Part shown: positions 28,302 through 36,268 of the stretch, in pieces
How the letters are laid out: each line of letters starts with the position of its first letter
Position numbering within the stretch: the stretch's first letter is position 1
Origin: Dechloromonas denitrificans
GTDB taxonomy: Bacteria; Pseudomonadota; Gammaproteobacteria; Burkholderiales; Rhodocyclaceae
DNA length: 64,000 bases
Assembly (NCBI RefSeq): GCF_020510665.1
Contig: NZ_CP075187.1
Coordinates: 2,797,001 to 2,861,000, forward strand
Direction: 5' to 3'
Notes under the pieces: generated by a model
What the model was told of the DNA's origin: nothing
The model's input: only the letters and a program-made list of their open reading frames with translations
Database searches by the model: none
Translations under genes and position numbers: made by a program

Positions 28302-28325
28302 AATGCTGCGGTCGACCGCAGCATT
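28302..28325. repeat. Perfect 24-bp palindrome between ahpC and ahpF
   Basis: The halves AATGCTGCGGTC and GACCGCAGCATT are exact reverse complements. In RNA it would fold as a 10-bp stem with a TCGA loop. It belongs to a set of GTCGACCGC-core inverted repeats also found at 50670-50696 and 62838-62864. Its place inside an operon suggests tuning of ahpF relative to ahpC. Confidence 0.85.
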
Positions 28326-28354
28326 TCAGTGAAATTCAGGACAGGGAGAAAACC

Positions 28355-29908
28355 ATGCTCGACAGCAATATCAAAACGCAACTCAAGGCTTACCTCGAAA
28401 AGCTCCAGCAACCGATCGAACTGGTTGCTGCACTCGATAGCCGCCCGGCCGCCGCCGATATGCGCCAGCTGCTGAATGACATTACCGAACTTTCAGACAA
28501 AGTCAGCCTGCGCGAAAACGGCAGTGCCGCATTGCAGCCCTCCTTCGCCATCGGTCGCCCGGGCGAAACTGCGCGCATCAGCTTTGCCGGCATCCCGATG
28601 GGCCACGAGTTCACTTCACTGGTCCTCGCCCTGCTGCAGACCGGCGGCCACCCGCCCAAAGTTGATGCCGCCGTGATCGAGCAAATCAAGGCATTGCCCG
28701 GCAAGTTTCACTTTGAAACCTTCATCTCGCTGTCCTGCCACAACTGTCCGGATGTCGTGCAGGCACTCAATCTGATGGCCGTGCTCAATCCGGGAATCAG
28801 CCACACGATGATCGATGGTGCGCTTTTCCAGGACGAAGTCGAGCAACGCAAGATCATGGCCGTACCGACCGTTTTCCTCAACGGCGAGGAATTCGGCGCC
28901 GGCCGCATGAGCATCGAGGAAATCATCGCCAAGCTTGATACCGGCGCCGCAACGCGGGCCGCCGAGCAGATCGCCGGCAAGGAAGTCTTCGACGTACTGG
29001 TCGTCGGCGGCGGACCGGCCGGCGCATCGGCAGCCATTTACGCTGCCCGCAAAGGTATCCGCACCGGCCTGCTGGCCGAGCGTTTCGGCGGCCAGGTGAT
29101 GGATACGGTCGGCATCGAAAATTTCATTTCGGTGAAGGCGACCGAAGGACCGAAACTGGTTGCCGGCCTGGAGGAGCACGTTAAGGAATATCCGGTCGAT
29201 GTGATGAATCTGCAACGTGCAGCCAAATTGATCCCGGGTGACCTCATCGAGATCGAGCTGGAAAATGGGGCCTCGGTAAAAAGCAAGTCGGTGATTCTCG
29301 CCACCGGTGCCCGCTGGCGTGAAATGAATGTGCCGGGCGAAAAGGAATATCGCGGCAAGGGTGTTGCCTACTGCCCGCATTGCGATGGTCCGCTGTTCAA
29401 GGGCAAGCGCGTCGCGGTGATCGGCGGCGGCAACTCCGGCGTCGAGGCAGCGATCGACCTGGCCGGCATCGTCGGTCACGTCACCTTGCTCGAATTCGAC
29501 GGTCAACTGCGCGCCGACGCCGTTTTACAGAAAAAGCTGCACAGCCTGCCCAATGTCACGGTGATCACCAAGGCGCTATCGACTGAAGTCACCGGCAACG
29601 GCGAGAAGGTGAACGGCCTGGTCTACAAGGACCGCAACACTGACGAGGTAAAGCGCATCGAACTCGAAGGCATCTTCGTGCAAATCGGCCTGCTGCCCAA
29701 CACCGATTGGCTGAAAGGTGCGGTCGACCTGTCGAATCGCGGTGAAATCGAAATTGACGCCAAGGGTCAAACCTCCGTACCCGGCGTCTTTGCCGCCGGC
29801 GACTGCACGACCGTGCCCTACAAGCAGATCATCATCGCCATGGGTGCCGGCGCCACCGCCTCACTCAGCGCCTTCGACCACCTGATCCGCAGCCCTGCCG
29901 CGGATTGA
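28355..29908 (+). CDS. ahpF: Alkyl hydroperoxide reductase, flavoprotein subunit
   Basis: NADH-dependent reductase of AhpC. Starting at ATG 28355 (GGGAG eight bases before) gives 517 residues. The N-terminal double thioredoxin fold has the redox centre CHNC ('[14 protein letters not shown]'); the C-terminal thioredoxin-reductase part has '[19 protein letters not shown]' for FAD, '[18 protein letters not shown]' for NADH and the second redox pair CPHC ('[11 protein letters not shown]'). Confidence 0.97.
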   Translation: MLDSNIKTQLKAYLEKLQQPIELVAALDSRPAAADMRQLLNDITELSDKVSLRENGSAALQPSFAIGRPGETARISFAGIPMGHEFTSLVLALLQTGGHPPKVDAAVIEQIKALPGKFHFETFISLSCHNCPDVVQALNLMAVLNPGISHTMIDGALFQDEVEQRKIMAVPTVFLNGEEFGAGRMSIEEIIAKLDTGAATRAAEQIAGKEVFDVLVVGGGPAGASAAIYAARKGIRTGLLAERFGGQVMDTVGIENFISVKATEGPKLVAGLEEHVKEYPVDVMNLQRAAKLIPGDLIEIELENGASVKSKSVILATGARWREMNVPGEKEYRGKGVAYCPHCDGPLFKGKRVAVIGGGNSGVEAAIDLAGIVGHVTLLEFDGQLRADAVLQKKLHSLPNVTVITKALSTEVTGNGEKVNGLVYKDRNTDEVKRIELEGIFVQIGLLPNTDWLKGAVDLSNRGEIEIDAKGQTSVPGVFAAGDCTTVPYKQIIIAMGAGATASLSAFDHLIRSPAAD

Positions 29909-29911
29909 AAT

Positions 29912-29942
29912 CACGAAGCCTGGTTAGAAGCCGGGCTTCGTG
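29912..29942 (+). terminator. Hairpin after ahpF
   Basis: Stem CACGAAGCC-T-GG / CC-G-GGCTTCGTG with a 7-base loop, three bases after the ahpF stop. There is no T-run afterwards, so termination would be weak or Rho-assisted; alternatively it stabilises the 3' end. Confidence 0.5.
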
Positions 29943-30243
29943 ATGGCTGTCTCCGTGTGCGCATCCCACAGAAGCAAACGCTACAACGTCGACAGGCAGC
30001 CAACGATCAAAGCCATCGCTGTCGGAAATATAACTGTCGCTCCCTTCAAAGCCCGAACCTATATTGACGACAATATGTCACTCGGCTTGAACAATAACGC
30101 CACCAGAACGCACAACTTTCGAGGCATTCATTCAACAGGCATTTCCGCCACATCTGGCACCTGTATGCAGTGCATCTTGTGTAACAGTTACAGTGCAAGC
30201 CACGGCCGCACTTTCCTCCCTCCAGAACAATTTAGTAAAATCA
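29943..30243. other. Non-coding gap before the XRE-type gene
   Basis: Together with the sites around it, this fills about 420 bp between ahpF and the regulator gene. A 113-codon open frame exists on the plus strand (ending 30281), but it starts inside the ahpF hairpin, lacks a ribosome binding site and resembles no family I know. Base composition drops toward the right, marking the start of the accessory islet. I see no RNA gene. Confidence 0.4.
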
Positions 30244-30275
30244 TTGACTGGAACACTAAATTTTGCCAAAATTTA
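30244..30275 (+). promoter_or_regulatory. Promoter with palindromic operator for the XRE-type gene
   Basis: TTGACT at 30244-30249 is a good -35; the -10 would fall near 30267-30273 (CAAAATT). The space after the -35 holds a perfect inverted repeat TAAATTTTG-C-CAAAATTTA at 30257-30275. A palindrome covering the promoter core is what an autorepressing HTH protein would use; the link is inference. Confidence 0.5.
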
Positions 30276-30329
30276 ATTTAGCGCATACCAGACAATATTT
30301 ACCAATTTTCTCAAGGTGGAGGATCAACC

Positions 30330-31298
30330 ATGCTCTCTAAGGCCCTTGTTCAACTTGCACTAAATACTCTGTCATGCAGCCAGAAGGAACTTGCCGGCCA
30401 GCTCGGCGTTTCTCCCACTCAAATCAGCAAGTGGAAGAAAGGGGAGCACATGTCCTTCGAGATGTCGGAGAAAATTCGGGAAATATTAAACATCGGCGAC
30501 ACAGACCCTGAATTCGTGCTGTGGTCTGGCTCTCTTGAGAAGGCTCACAAGTGGGAACGGCTAATTCAATATCTGGCGGATATTGCACAAGATGAAGCCG
30601 AAACGGGCTACGACACTTATCCGTTACTGGATGAGGAGGGAACCCTGTGCTGGAACATCTTCCATACACTTAAAGAAATGGGAGTCGATTTGCCCTCTCA
30701 ATTTCCGCAGGAATTGGACTTCAACTATGAAGAGGTTTGCGACCGTAGCGACGATGACGCAATGAGGGTTGATGAGCTACTAGCACAAAACCCTTATTCC
30801 AGCCTTATCCAAGACATCTTTCTGTCTCTCAATAACGTCTACGGATTCTATGCCGCTTACGTTTCTGAGTTTATCGAAGATGATGAACTTAACCTCCAGG
30901 ACACACCAGCTTGCAACATTGAATACTCCCTGATGGATCTTGCTGCATCCAAAATCAAGACAGACAACAAGTTGGCAAGTAAATTTACAGAATTCAGATA
31001 CCGTGTCATAAAAGATTTTGATGAGTGGCTCAATCTCGTCAAAGAAAAAGCTTACCGTGCCGGGTTGCCTCTAAGGGCTGAGCTTCTGTCAATGGTGCAC
31101 GGGACATCTGACGAAATAGGGCGCGATGCTGAAGCAGAAAGCCTAGGGTTCAACTCATCAAGAATACACCCTGACATCTACATGAACGAACTACTCTGTG
31201 GCATGAGAGTAATTCATCAGGTACTTCCTGCCATTATGAAAAAACTTGCTATCTACGAAGAGTTCAAACTGGACGAATCGGAACTTCACGCAAAGTAA
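30330..31298 (+). CDS. XRE-type HTH protein with uncharacterised C-terminal domain
   Basis: A 322-residue protein with an N-terminal helix-turn-helix: 'CSQKELAGQLGVSPTQISKWKKGEHM' at about residues 15-40. The remaining 270 or so residues are acidic and mostly helical, with no domain I recognise. A strong AGGTGGAGG site precedes the ATG. Codon use and base composition are more AT-rich than in flanking core genes, suggesting acquisition. It sits beside an integrase remnant and a tRNA-linked attachment repeat, so it may be the regulator of a decayed mobile element. It has no visible partner gene. Confidence 0.75.
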   Translation: MLSKALVQLALNTLSCSQKELAGQLGVSPTQISKWKKGEHMSFEMSEKIREILNIGDTDPEFVLWSGSLEKAHKWERLIQYLADIAQDEAETGYDTYPLLDEEGTLCWNIFHTLKEMGVDLPSQFPQELDFNYEEVCDRSDDDAMRVDELLAQNPYSSLIQDIFLSLNNVYGFYAAYVSEFIEDDELNLQDTPACNIEYSLMDLAASKIKTDNKLASKFTEFRYRVIKDFDEWLNLVKEKAYRAGLPLRAELLSMVHGTSDEIGRDAEAESLGFNSSRIHPDIYMNELLCGMRVIHQVLPAIMKKLAIYEEFKLDESELHAK

Positions 31299-31322
31299 GC
31301 CAGATTTTTACGAGGAGGCAAA
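31299..31322. terminator. Possible hairpin after the XRE-type gene
   Basis: GGAGGCA at 31314-31320 can pair with TGCCTCC about 15 bases further right (to near 31345), overlapping the 3' end of the integrase remnant. No clear T-run follows. Weak evidence. Confidence 0.25.
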
Positions 31323-31526
31323 TCACAGAGTCATTCTGCCTCCCCTTCGAAATGAGCGAGGAACGATATCTACAGGAATGCGGAAGTTCGTGTAGTAGAT
31401 TCCGCTGGCAGAATTAGACCAAGGTTTGGGCACGGTCTTTATCCAACCCCATACGTCTTGTACTAGAGTCAGTAGGGAGTTGGACAGTATAAAACCCTGA
31501 GCCACAAAGAAAATATTGCGACTCAA
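31323..31526 (-). pseudogene. Remnant of a tyrosine-recombinase N-terminus (DUF6538-like)
   Basis: A 67-codon minus-strand frame contains 'KPWSNSASGIYYTNFRIPVD', which resembles the start of phage-type integrases with a DUF6538 domain (pattern W..p.SG.YY...iP.D). It then ends in an unrelated tail at 31323, so more than 300 residues including the catalytic domain are missing. It begins 11 bases from the tRNA-derived attachment repeat at 31537, the usual place for an integrase gene. The family call rests on a short motif. Confidence 0.45.
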
Positions 31527-31536
31527 GGCCTTATGA

Positions 31537-31561
31537 CATTACCGGTGGTGATGGACAGAAT
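31537..31561. repeat. Attachment-like direct repeat (left copy of tRNA-Met 3' end)
   Basis: CATTACCGGTGGTGATGG and the next seven bases match 32457-32481, the 3' end of tRNA-Met plus six flanking bases, at 23 of 25 positions. Such duplication is the standard scar of integrase-mediated insertion into a tRNA gene. The copies are 920 bp apart and bracket the parDE pair. Confidence 0.75.
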
Positions 31562-31578
31562 TTAACCATCACCACCGG
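31542..31578. repeat. Perfect 13-bp inverted repeat at the left attachment copy
   Basis: CCGGTGGTGATGG at 31542-31554 is exactly complementary to CCATCACCACCGG at about 31566-31578, with an 11-base spacer. It lies six bases past the toxin stop codon and may also act as a terminator-like hairpin for the toxin-antitoxin transcript. Confidence 0.75.
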
Positions 31579-31584
31579 AAGCCA

Positions 31585-31890
31585 TCAGTGCTTTGGCCAG
31601 AGGGCGATTGCGGGAATATCTCTCGCATGATGCAACACTCTTGCCACGACAAGCCCTTGCTCATTTGGGAAATAGAACAGGATGTATGGCGTCGATGTCG
31701 GCCAGCTCCGCATATCTGACGACAGCTCGTTTCTCTCCCGGCCCATCAGCGGTTGATCCAACAACCGGATGGCTTCTGCTTCTATCTGGTCAAGCATACG
31801 ATCCGCCGCAGTGACGCTATCTTCGGCAACGTATAGCCAAGCCTCCAGCAAGTCATTTTCGGCACTAGCTGTATAGAACACTCCCCTCAT
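31585..31890 (-). CDS. ParE/RelE-superfamily toxin
   Basis: A 101-residue protein with the ParE-like layout: N-terminal 'YTASAENDLLEAWLYVAED', 'ADRMLDQIEAEAIRLLDQPLMGRERNEL' and the C-terminal strand region 'YILFYFPNEQGLVVARVLHHARDI'. Proteins of this fold poison gyrase (ParE) or cleave mRNA on ribosomes (RelE); the ParD-type partner favours ParE. Its ATG overlaps the antitoxin stop as TGATG. Confidence 0.87.
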   Translation of the reverse strand: MRGVFYTASAENDLLEAWLYVAEDSVTAADRMLDQIEAEAIRLLDQPLMGRERNELSSDMRSWPTSTPYILFYFPNEQGLVVARVLHHARDIPAIALWPKH

Positions 31891-32162
31891 CAGACCGTCT
31901 TTGGTGATGCCAGGATTGCCCTGCCGCGCTCCTTGATGCTCGACATACTCACCTCACGCACGCGACCGGCATTTATATCGGCAACACCTTGGGCAATATC
32001 AACCTTGAGTGCAGCCAAATTGGCGGCCTGAACACCTTGATAAGCTTCAAACAAGCGCAGCGCCTCCCTGATGACTTCACTGGCAGAGCTGTAGAGTCCT
32101 GACTCGACATGCTGGCGAACACGGCTTTCAAGTTCCGGCGGCAACGATACATTTAGGGACAT
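31890..32162 (-). CDS. ParD-type ribbon-helix-helix antitoxin
   Basis: Start at 32162 gives 90 residues: 'MSLNVSLPPELESRVRQHVE' then 'GLYSSASEVIREALRLFE', the CopG/ParD DNA-binding fold, followed by a flexible C-terminal region that would wrap the toxin. GGAG lies eight bases before the ATG. A longer frame from 32255 lacks support. It likely represses its own promoter. Together with the toxin it forms a two-gene addiction module inside the tRNA-associated islet. Confidence 0.87.
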   Translation of the reverse strand: MSLNVSLPPELESRVRQHVESGLYSSASEVIREALRLFEAYQGVQAANLAALKVDIAQGVADINAGRVREVSMSSIKERGRAILASPKTV

Positions 32163-32423
32163 GGCAAGCTCCAAGGTTACGTCAGACATTGCCATTTTAT
32201 GCCACTGTTGCAAAAAGGCCAGAACAAACCGAACTGCCACCTTCCATGTGTTCATGCAGACATTTCAGCACGGAACAATGATTTTCAAATTTGCTCCGCG
32301 CAAACGACAAGGCAGGGTAAAGATTTGTGGTAATTGGTAGGCCACGAAGCCCTCGCAAAACGCTGCCCCATGAGTACAGTGAAACACTGAGTTGTGACGG
32401 CGCCAGTTCGGAGGGCGTAAACG
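32163..32423. other. Non-coding gap between the antitoxin and tRNA-Met terminator
   Basis: About 260 bp that should hold the parDE promoter; I do not see a strong -35/-10 pair. An 82-codon minus-strand frame (32197-32445) runs through it and through the tRNA terminator, so it is not accepted as a gene. The stretch may be leftover element DNA. Confidence 0.35.
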
Positions 32424-32450
32424 GAAAAACCCGCTGACGAATCAACGGGC
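32424..32450 (-). terminator. Terminator of tRNA-Met
   Basis: Minus strand: CCCGTTGA-TTCG-TCAGCGGG (8-bp stem with one G-T pair, UUCG loop) followed by TTTTTCC. It lies 13 bases past the tRNA 3' end. Confidence 0.85.
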
Positions 32451-32456
32451 TTTCGG

Positions 32457-32481
32457 CATTACTGGTGGTGATGGGCAGAAT
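32457..32481. repeat. Attachment-like direct repeat (tRNA-Met copy)
   Basis: Right copy of the 25-bp repeat; 19 of its bases are the T-loop and acceptor 3' end of tRNA-Met including CCA, and six lie beyond the tRNA. The tRNA gene is therefore intact on this side. Confidence 0.75.
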
Positions 32482-32539
32482 CGAACTGCCGACCTATGGG
32501 TTATGAATCCATCGCTCTAACCGACTGAGCTACATCACC
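32463..32539 (-). tRNA. tRNA-Met (CAT), elongator type
   Basis: 77-nt cloverleaf with CCA encoded. Acceptor GGTGATG / CATCACC, D-arm 'GCTC...GAGC', anticodon loop TTCATAA (anticodon CAT), T-arm GGCAG-TTCGATT-CTGCC. The first acceptor pair is a normal G-C, unlike the initiator tRNA. A tRNA-Ile read by lysidine-modified CAT cannot be excluded from sequence alone. Confidence 0.93.
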
Positions 32540-32556
32540 ACACTACGAGGGCGCGG

Positions 32557-32585
32557 ATTATAGATTGGGATGCTTATTCGGTCAA
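32557..32585 (-). promoter_or_regulatory. Promoter of tRNA-Met
   Basis: Minus strand TTGACC (32585-32580), 17 bases, TATAAT (32562-32557), 18 bases before the tRNA 5' end. It overlaps the region expected for the divergent miaB promoter, whose -10 TATAAT is at 32602-32607 on the plus strand. Confidence 0.85.
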
Positions 32586-32676
32586 CGAATTTATGCTCGG
32601 TTATAATGTGCGACTGTTTTTCGATTGACTTCCCATCGCCCACCGGCGACTCACGATTCCCGTAAAGTAGTTACCC

Positions 32677-34014
32677 ATGCCAAAGAAATTGTTCATCCGC
32701 ACCTTTGGGTGCCAGATGAATGAGTACGATTCGGACAAGATGGCCGACGTGCTCAATGCCTCCGAAGGTATTGTCAAAACCGACAACCCGGAAGAAGCCG
32801 ACATCATCCTGTTCAACACCTGCTCGGTGCGCGAGAAAGCGCAGGAGAAGGTTTTCCACGACCTCGGCCGGGTGCGCCACCTGAAGCAGCAAAACCCGAA
32901 CCTGGTGATTGGCGTCGGTGGTTGCGTTGCCAGCCAGGAGGGCGAAGCGATTGTCGCCCGTGCGCCTTATGTGGACGTGGTGTTTGGCCCGCAAACCCTG
33001 CATCGCTTGCCACAGTTGATTGCCGAGCGCAAAGCCAAGGGCAAGGCTGCGGTCGACGTTTCATTTCCGGAAATCGAGAAATTCGATTCGATGCCGCCGG
33101 CAGAAGTCAAAGGTGCTTCGGCATTCGTCTCGATCATGGAAGGCTGCTCCAAGTTCTGTACCTTCTGTATCGTCCCCTACACCCGCGGCGGAGAGGTTTC
33201 CCGTCCGTTCGACGACATCCTGACCGAAGTGGCCGGCCTGGCCGCCAACGGGGTCGGCGAAGTCACCTTGCTCGGCCAGAACGTCAATGCCTATCGCGGC
33301 GACATGGCCGAAACGGAAGAGAAGGCTGATCTGGCGCTGCTGATCGAATACATCGCCGAAATTCCCGGCATCGAGCGTATTCGCTACACCACGTCGCATC
33401 CGCGCGAAATGAGCGATCGCCTGATCGAAACCTATCGCAACGTACCCAAGCTCGTTTCGCACCTGCACCTGCCGGTCCAGTCCGGATCGGACCGTGTGCT
33501 GGCAGCCATGAAGCGCGGCTACATGAGCATCGAATACAAATCGGTCATCCGCAAGCTGCGCGCGGCGCGGCCGGACATTTCGCTGTCTTCCGACTTCATC
33601 GTCGGTTTCCCCGGCGAGACGGACGAGGATTTCGAGAAGACGATGAAGCTGATCGACGATGTCGGTTTCGACAGCTCGTTCTCCTTCATTTACAGCCCGC
33701 GCCCCGGCACCCCGGCGGTCGAGATGGAAGATTCGACGCCAGCGGAGGTCAAGTCGGCCCGCCTGCTGCGCTTGCAGAAACGCATCGACGAACAGGCCCA
33801 GGTAATCAGCCAGGCCATGGTCGGCACGATTCAGCGCGTGCTGGTCGAAGGCACTTCGAAGAAGGATGTGCACGAACTGGCCGGACGGACGGACAACAAC
33901 CGCATCGTCAATTTCGCCGGCAATGCCCGCCTGATCAACACCTTCGTCGATGTCCGCATCACGTCGGCGCTGCCGCACAGCCTGAGAGGCGAAATTGTCA
34001 TCCGAGAAGGCTAA
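32677..34014 (+). CDS. miaB: tRNA-2-methylthio-N6-isopentenyladenosine synthase
   Basis: Radical-SAM methylthiotransferase acting on A37 of tRNAs reading UNN codons. The 445-residue protein has the N-terminal cluster motif '[16 protein letters not shown]' with Cys ligands, '[12 protein letters not shown]' and '[10 protein letters not shown]', the radical-SAM CxxxCxxC '[16 protein letters not shown]', and a C-terminal TRAM domain. A plus-strand -10 TATAAT lies 70 bases before the ATG. First gene of a run to lnt. Confidence 0.97.
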   Translation: MPKKLFIRTFGCQMNEYDSDKMADVLNASEGIVKTDNPEEADIILFNTCSVREKAQEKVFHDLGRVRHLKQQNPNLVIGVGGCVASQEGEAIVARAPYVDVVFGPQTLHRLPQLIAERKAKGKAAVDVSFPEIEKFDSMPPAEVKGASAFVSIMEGCSKFCTFCIVPYTRGGEVSRPFDDILTEVAGLAANGVGEVTLLGQNVNAYRGDMAETEEKADLALLIEYIAEIPGIERIRYTTSHPREMSDRLIETYRNVPKLVSHLHLPVQSGSDRVLAAMKRGYMSIEYKSVIRKLRAARPDISLSSDFIVGFPGETDEDFEKTMKLIDDVGFDSSFSFIYSPRPGTPAVEMEDSTPAEVKSARLLRLQKRIDEQAQVISQAMVGTIQRVLVEGTSKKDVHELAGRTDNNRIVNFAGNARLINTFVDVRITSALPHSLRGEIVIREG

Positions 34015-34990
34015 GCCGGCACCGAAGAGCAAGCCGGTCAGCCTGGCGCTTGCCCCGGTCGACAATACTTTGCTGGCCAATTTGTGCGGCCCGCTCGACG
34101 AGAACATCCGCCAGATCGAAACCGGCTTCGATGTCAGCATCAAGCGGCGCAACGAACGCTTTTCCATTTCGGGGGAAAAGGCGGCGTTGACCGCGGAAGC
34201 CATTCGTCACTTCTACGGTATGGCACGCCAGCCGCTCTCGGTCGACGAAATCCAGCTCGGCCTGATCGAACTGACCAACGCGCCAGTCCGGCGCGTCAGC
34301 CGCAAGGCCGAAGGCCCGGTCGATGGCCCGCAACTGGTCACCCGCAAGACTGAACTGCACGGCCGCACGCCACGCCAGGTGGCTTACCTGAATGCGATCC
34401 AGGAACACGACATCACCTTCGGCATCGGCCCGGCCGGCACCGGCAAGACCTATCTTGCTGTCGCCAGTGCGGTCGACGCCTTCGAGCGCGACCTGGTCGA
34501 ACGCATCATCCTGACCCGCCCGGCGGTTGAAGCCGGCGAGCGCCTCGGCTTCCTGCCCGGCGATCTGACCCAAAAAATTGATCCTTACCTGCGCCCGCTG
34601 TACGACGCACTGTACGACCTGATGGGCCATGACCGGGTCAGCAAGCTCTACGAAAAGCGCGCCATCGAGATCGCCCCGCTCGCCTTCATGCGCGGCCGGA
34701 CGCTGAACCACGCCTTCATCATTCTCGACGAGGCGCAGAACACCACGCCGGAACAGATGAAGATGTTCCTGACCCGCATCGGCATCGGCGCCAAGGCGGT
34801 CGTCACCGGCGATATCACCCAGATCGACCTGCCCAAGGGGCAAAAGAGCGGCCTGCGCGAAGCACGCGACATCCTCAAGGGGGTACGCGGCCTGGCTTTT
34901 ACCGAATTTCAAAAGGAAGATGTCGTGCGCCACCCGCTGGTCGCGCGCATCGTTGCCGCCTATGAATCCCACAGCAAGCAAACGTCTTAA
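33995..34990 (+). CDS. ybeZ: PhoH-family ATPase (YbeZ)
   Basis: P-loop ATPase of the PhoH family, which pairs with YbeY in RNA metabolism. The 331-residue protein has Walker A '[13 protein letters not shown]', Walker B '[19 protein letters not shown]' and sensor '[12 protein letters not shown]'. The start is TTG at 33995, inside the end of miaB (20-base overlap), with GAGAGGCG upstream; no later ATG would keep the conserved N-terminus. The miaB-ybeZ-ybeY-corC-lnt order is the same as in E. coli. Confidence 0.93.
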   Translation: MSSEKAKPAPKSKPVSLALAPVDNTLLANLCGPLDENIRQIETGFDVSIKRRNERFSISGEKAALTAEAIRHFYGMARQPLSVDEIQLGLIELTNAPVRRVSRKAEGPVDGPQLVTRKTELHGRTPRQVAYLNAIQEHDITFGIGPAGTGKTYLAVASAVDAFERDLVERIILTRPAVEAGERLGFLPGDLTQKIDPYLRPLYDALYDLMGHDRVSKLYEKRAIEIAPLAFMRGRTLNHAFIILDEAQNTTPEQMKMFLTRIGIGAKAVVTGDITQIDLPKGQKSGLREARDILKGVRGLAFTEFQKEDVVRHPLVARIVAAYESHSKQTS

Positions 34991-35411
34991 CCTCTCCGTG
35001 CAATATGCCTGTAACCGTGAGGGCTTACCCTTGCGGGCGGATTTTGTCCGCTGGGCCCGCGCTGCACTGGTTGGCGGCGGTGAAATCACCATCCGCCTGG
35101 TCGACGCCGACGAAGGCCAGGAACTGAACAAGGAATACCGCGGCAAGGATTACGCGACCAACGTGCTGTCCTTTCCGTACGATACCGAACCGCTGGTCAT
35201 GGGCGATCTGGTCATTTGCCCGAGCGTCGTGGCACGCGAGGCGACGGAGCAGAACAAGCCGCTGGCGGCGCATTACGCGCACCTGACGGTGCATGGTATG
35301 CTGCATTTACAGGGTTGGGACCACGAAGAAGACGAGGCTGCCCAGGCCATGGAAAACGAAGAAACGGAGATTCTCGCCGCGATGGGTTATCCAGACCCGT
35401 ATGCGGTTTAA
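34962..35411 (+). CDS. ybeY: Endoribonuclease YbeY
   Basis: Zinc-dependent single-strand endoribonuclease for 16S rRNA maturation and ribosome quality control. Starting at ATG 34962, which overlaps ybeZ by 29 bases, gives 149 residues. The zinc motif is '[18 protein letters not shown]' (His-x3-His-x5-His). Upstream in-frame ATG at 34920 would add 14 residues encoded only by ybeZ. Confidence 0.95.
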   Translation: MNPTASKRLNLSVQYACNREGLPLRADFVRWARAALVGGGEITIRLVDADEGQELNKEYRGKDYATNVLSFPYDTEPLVMGDLVICPSVVAREATEQNKPLAAHYAHLTVHGMLHLQGWDHEEDEAAQAMENEETEILAAMGYPDPYAV

Positions 35412-35416
35412 AAATT

Positions 35417-36268
35417 ATGGACAGTGACAGTAAACCGAGCTTTATCGAACGACTGACTTCCCTGCTGCTGCGCGAACCCGAAGATCGCGAGCAACTGCTT
35501 GAAATCCTGCACTCGGCCTACGAGCGCAACCTGATGGACGCCGATGCGCTGACCATCATCGAAGGCGCGCTCGCCGCCTCCGACACCCGTGTTTCCGACG
35601 TCATGATTCCACGCGCCCAGATGGATGCGATCGACGTCGATGACCCGATGGACGAAATCATCCCCATCGTCATCGAAGCGGCGCACTCGCGCTTCCCGGT
35701 GGTCGATGGTGACCGCGACAAGGTGCTCGGCATCCTGCTCGCCAAGGATCTGCTGCGTATCCACACCGAAAAGGACTTCGACCTGCGCGACTGGCTGCGC
35801 CCGGCGGTTTTCATCCCGGAATCCAAACGCCTCAATGTGCTGCTCCGCGAATTCCGCGTTTCACGCAATCACATGGCCATCGTGGTCAACGAGTACGGCG
35901 GCGTCGCCGGCCTGGTGACCATCGAAGACGTGCTCGAACAGATCGTCGGCGACATCGAGGACGAATACGACTTCGACGAAGCGCACGACAACATCCGCCT
36001 CGACGCCTCCGGCATGTATCGCGTCAAGGCGCGGACGGAAATCGAAGATTTCAACGCCGCCTTCAATACCCGCTTCTCCGACGAAGAGTTCGATACCGTC
36101 GGCGGGCTGGTTCTGCGCCACATTGGTCGCGTCCCGAAACGCAATGAAGTGATCGACATCGATGGCATGCGCGTCCAGGTTCTGCGCGCCGACAGCCGTC
36201 GTCTGTACACCCTGCTGATCACCCCGCCGCCCAAATCCGAAGCCGGTGCTGAAGACTTTACTGGCTAG
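35417..36268 (+). CDS. corC: CorC/HlyC-family CBS-domain protein
   Basis: Proposed magnesium/cobalt efflux accessory protein. Start at ATG 35417 gives 283 residues: two CBS domains (about residues 65-185, including 'VSDVMIPRAQMDAI' and 'GGVAGLVTIEDVLEQIVGDI') and a C-terminal transporter-associated CorC_HlyC domain ('DTVGGLVLRHIGRVPKRNE'). No membrane spans. It lies six bases after ybeY and overlaps lnt. Confidence 0.9.
   Translation: MDSDSKPSFIERLTSLLLREPEDREQLLEILHSAYERNLMDADALTIIEGALAASDTRVSDVMIPRAQMDAIDVDDPMDEIIPIVIEAAHSRFPVVDGDRDKVLGILLAKDLLRIHTEKDFDLRDWLRPAVFIPESKRLNVLLREFRVSRNHMAIVVNEYGGVAGLVTIEDVLEQIVGDIEDEYDFDEAHDNIRLDASGMYRVKARTEIEDFNAAFNTRFSDEEFDTVGGLVLRHIGRVPKRNEVIDIDGMRVQVLRADSRRLYTLLITPPPKSEAGAEDFTG

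Noticed and set aside
29940..30281. 113-codon open frame between ahpF and the XRE-type gene
   Set aside because: It begins inside the ahpF hairpin, has no ribosome binding site, shows no recognisable motif and overlaps the promoter of the regulator.
32197..32445. 82-codon minus-strand frame upstream of the antitoxin gene
   Set aside because: It runs through the tRNA-Met terminator and into the antitoxin leader; no ribosome binding site or family match.
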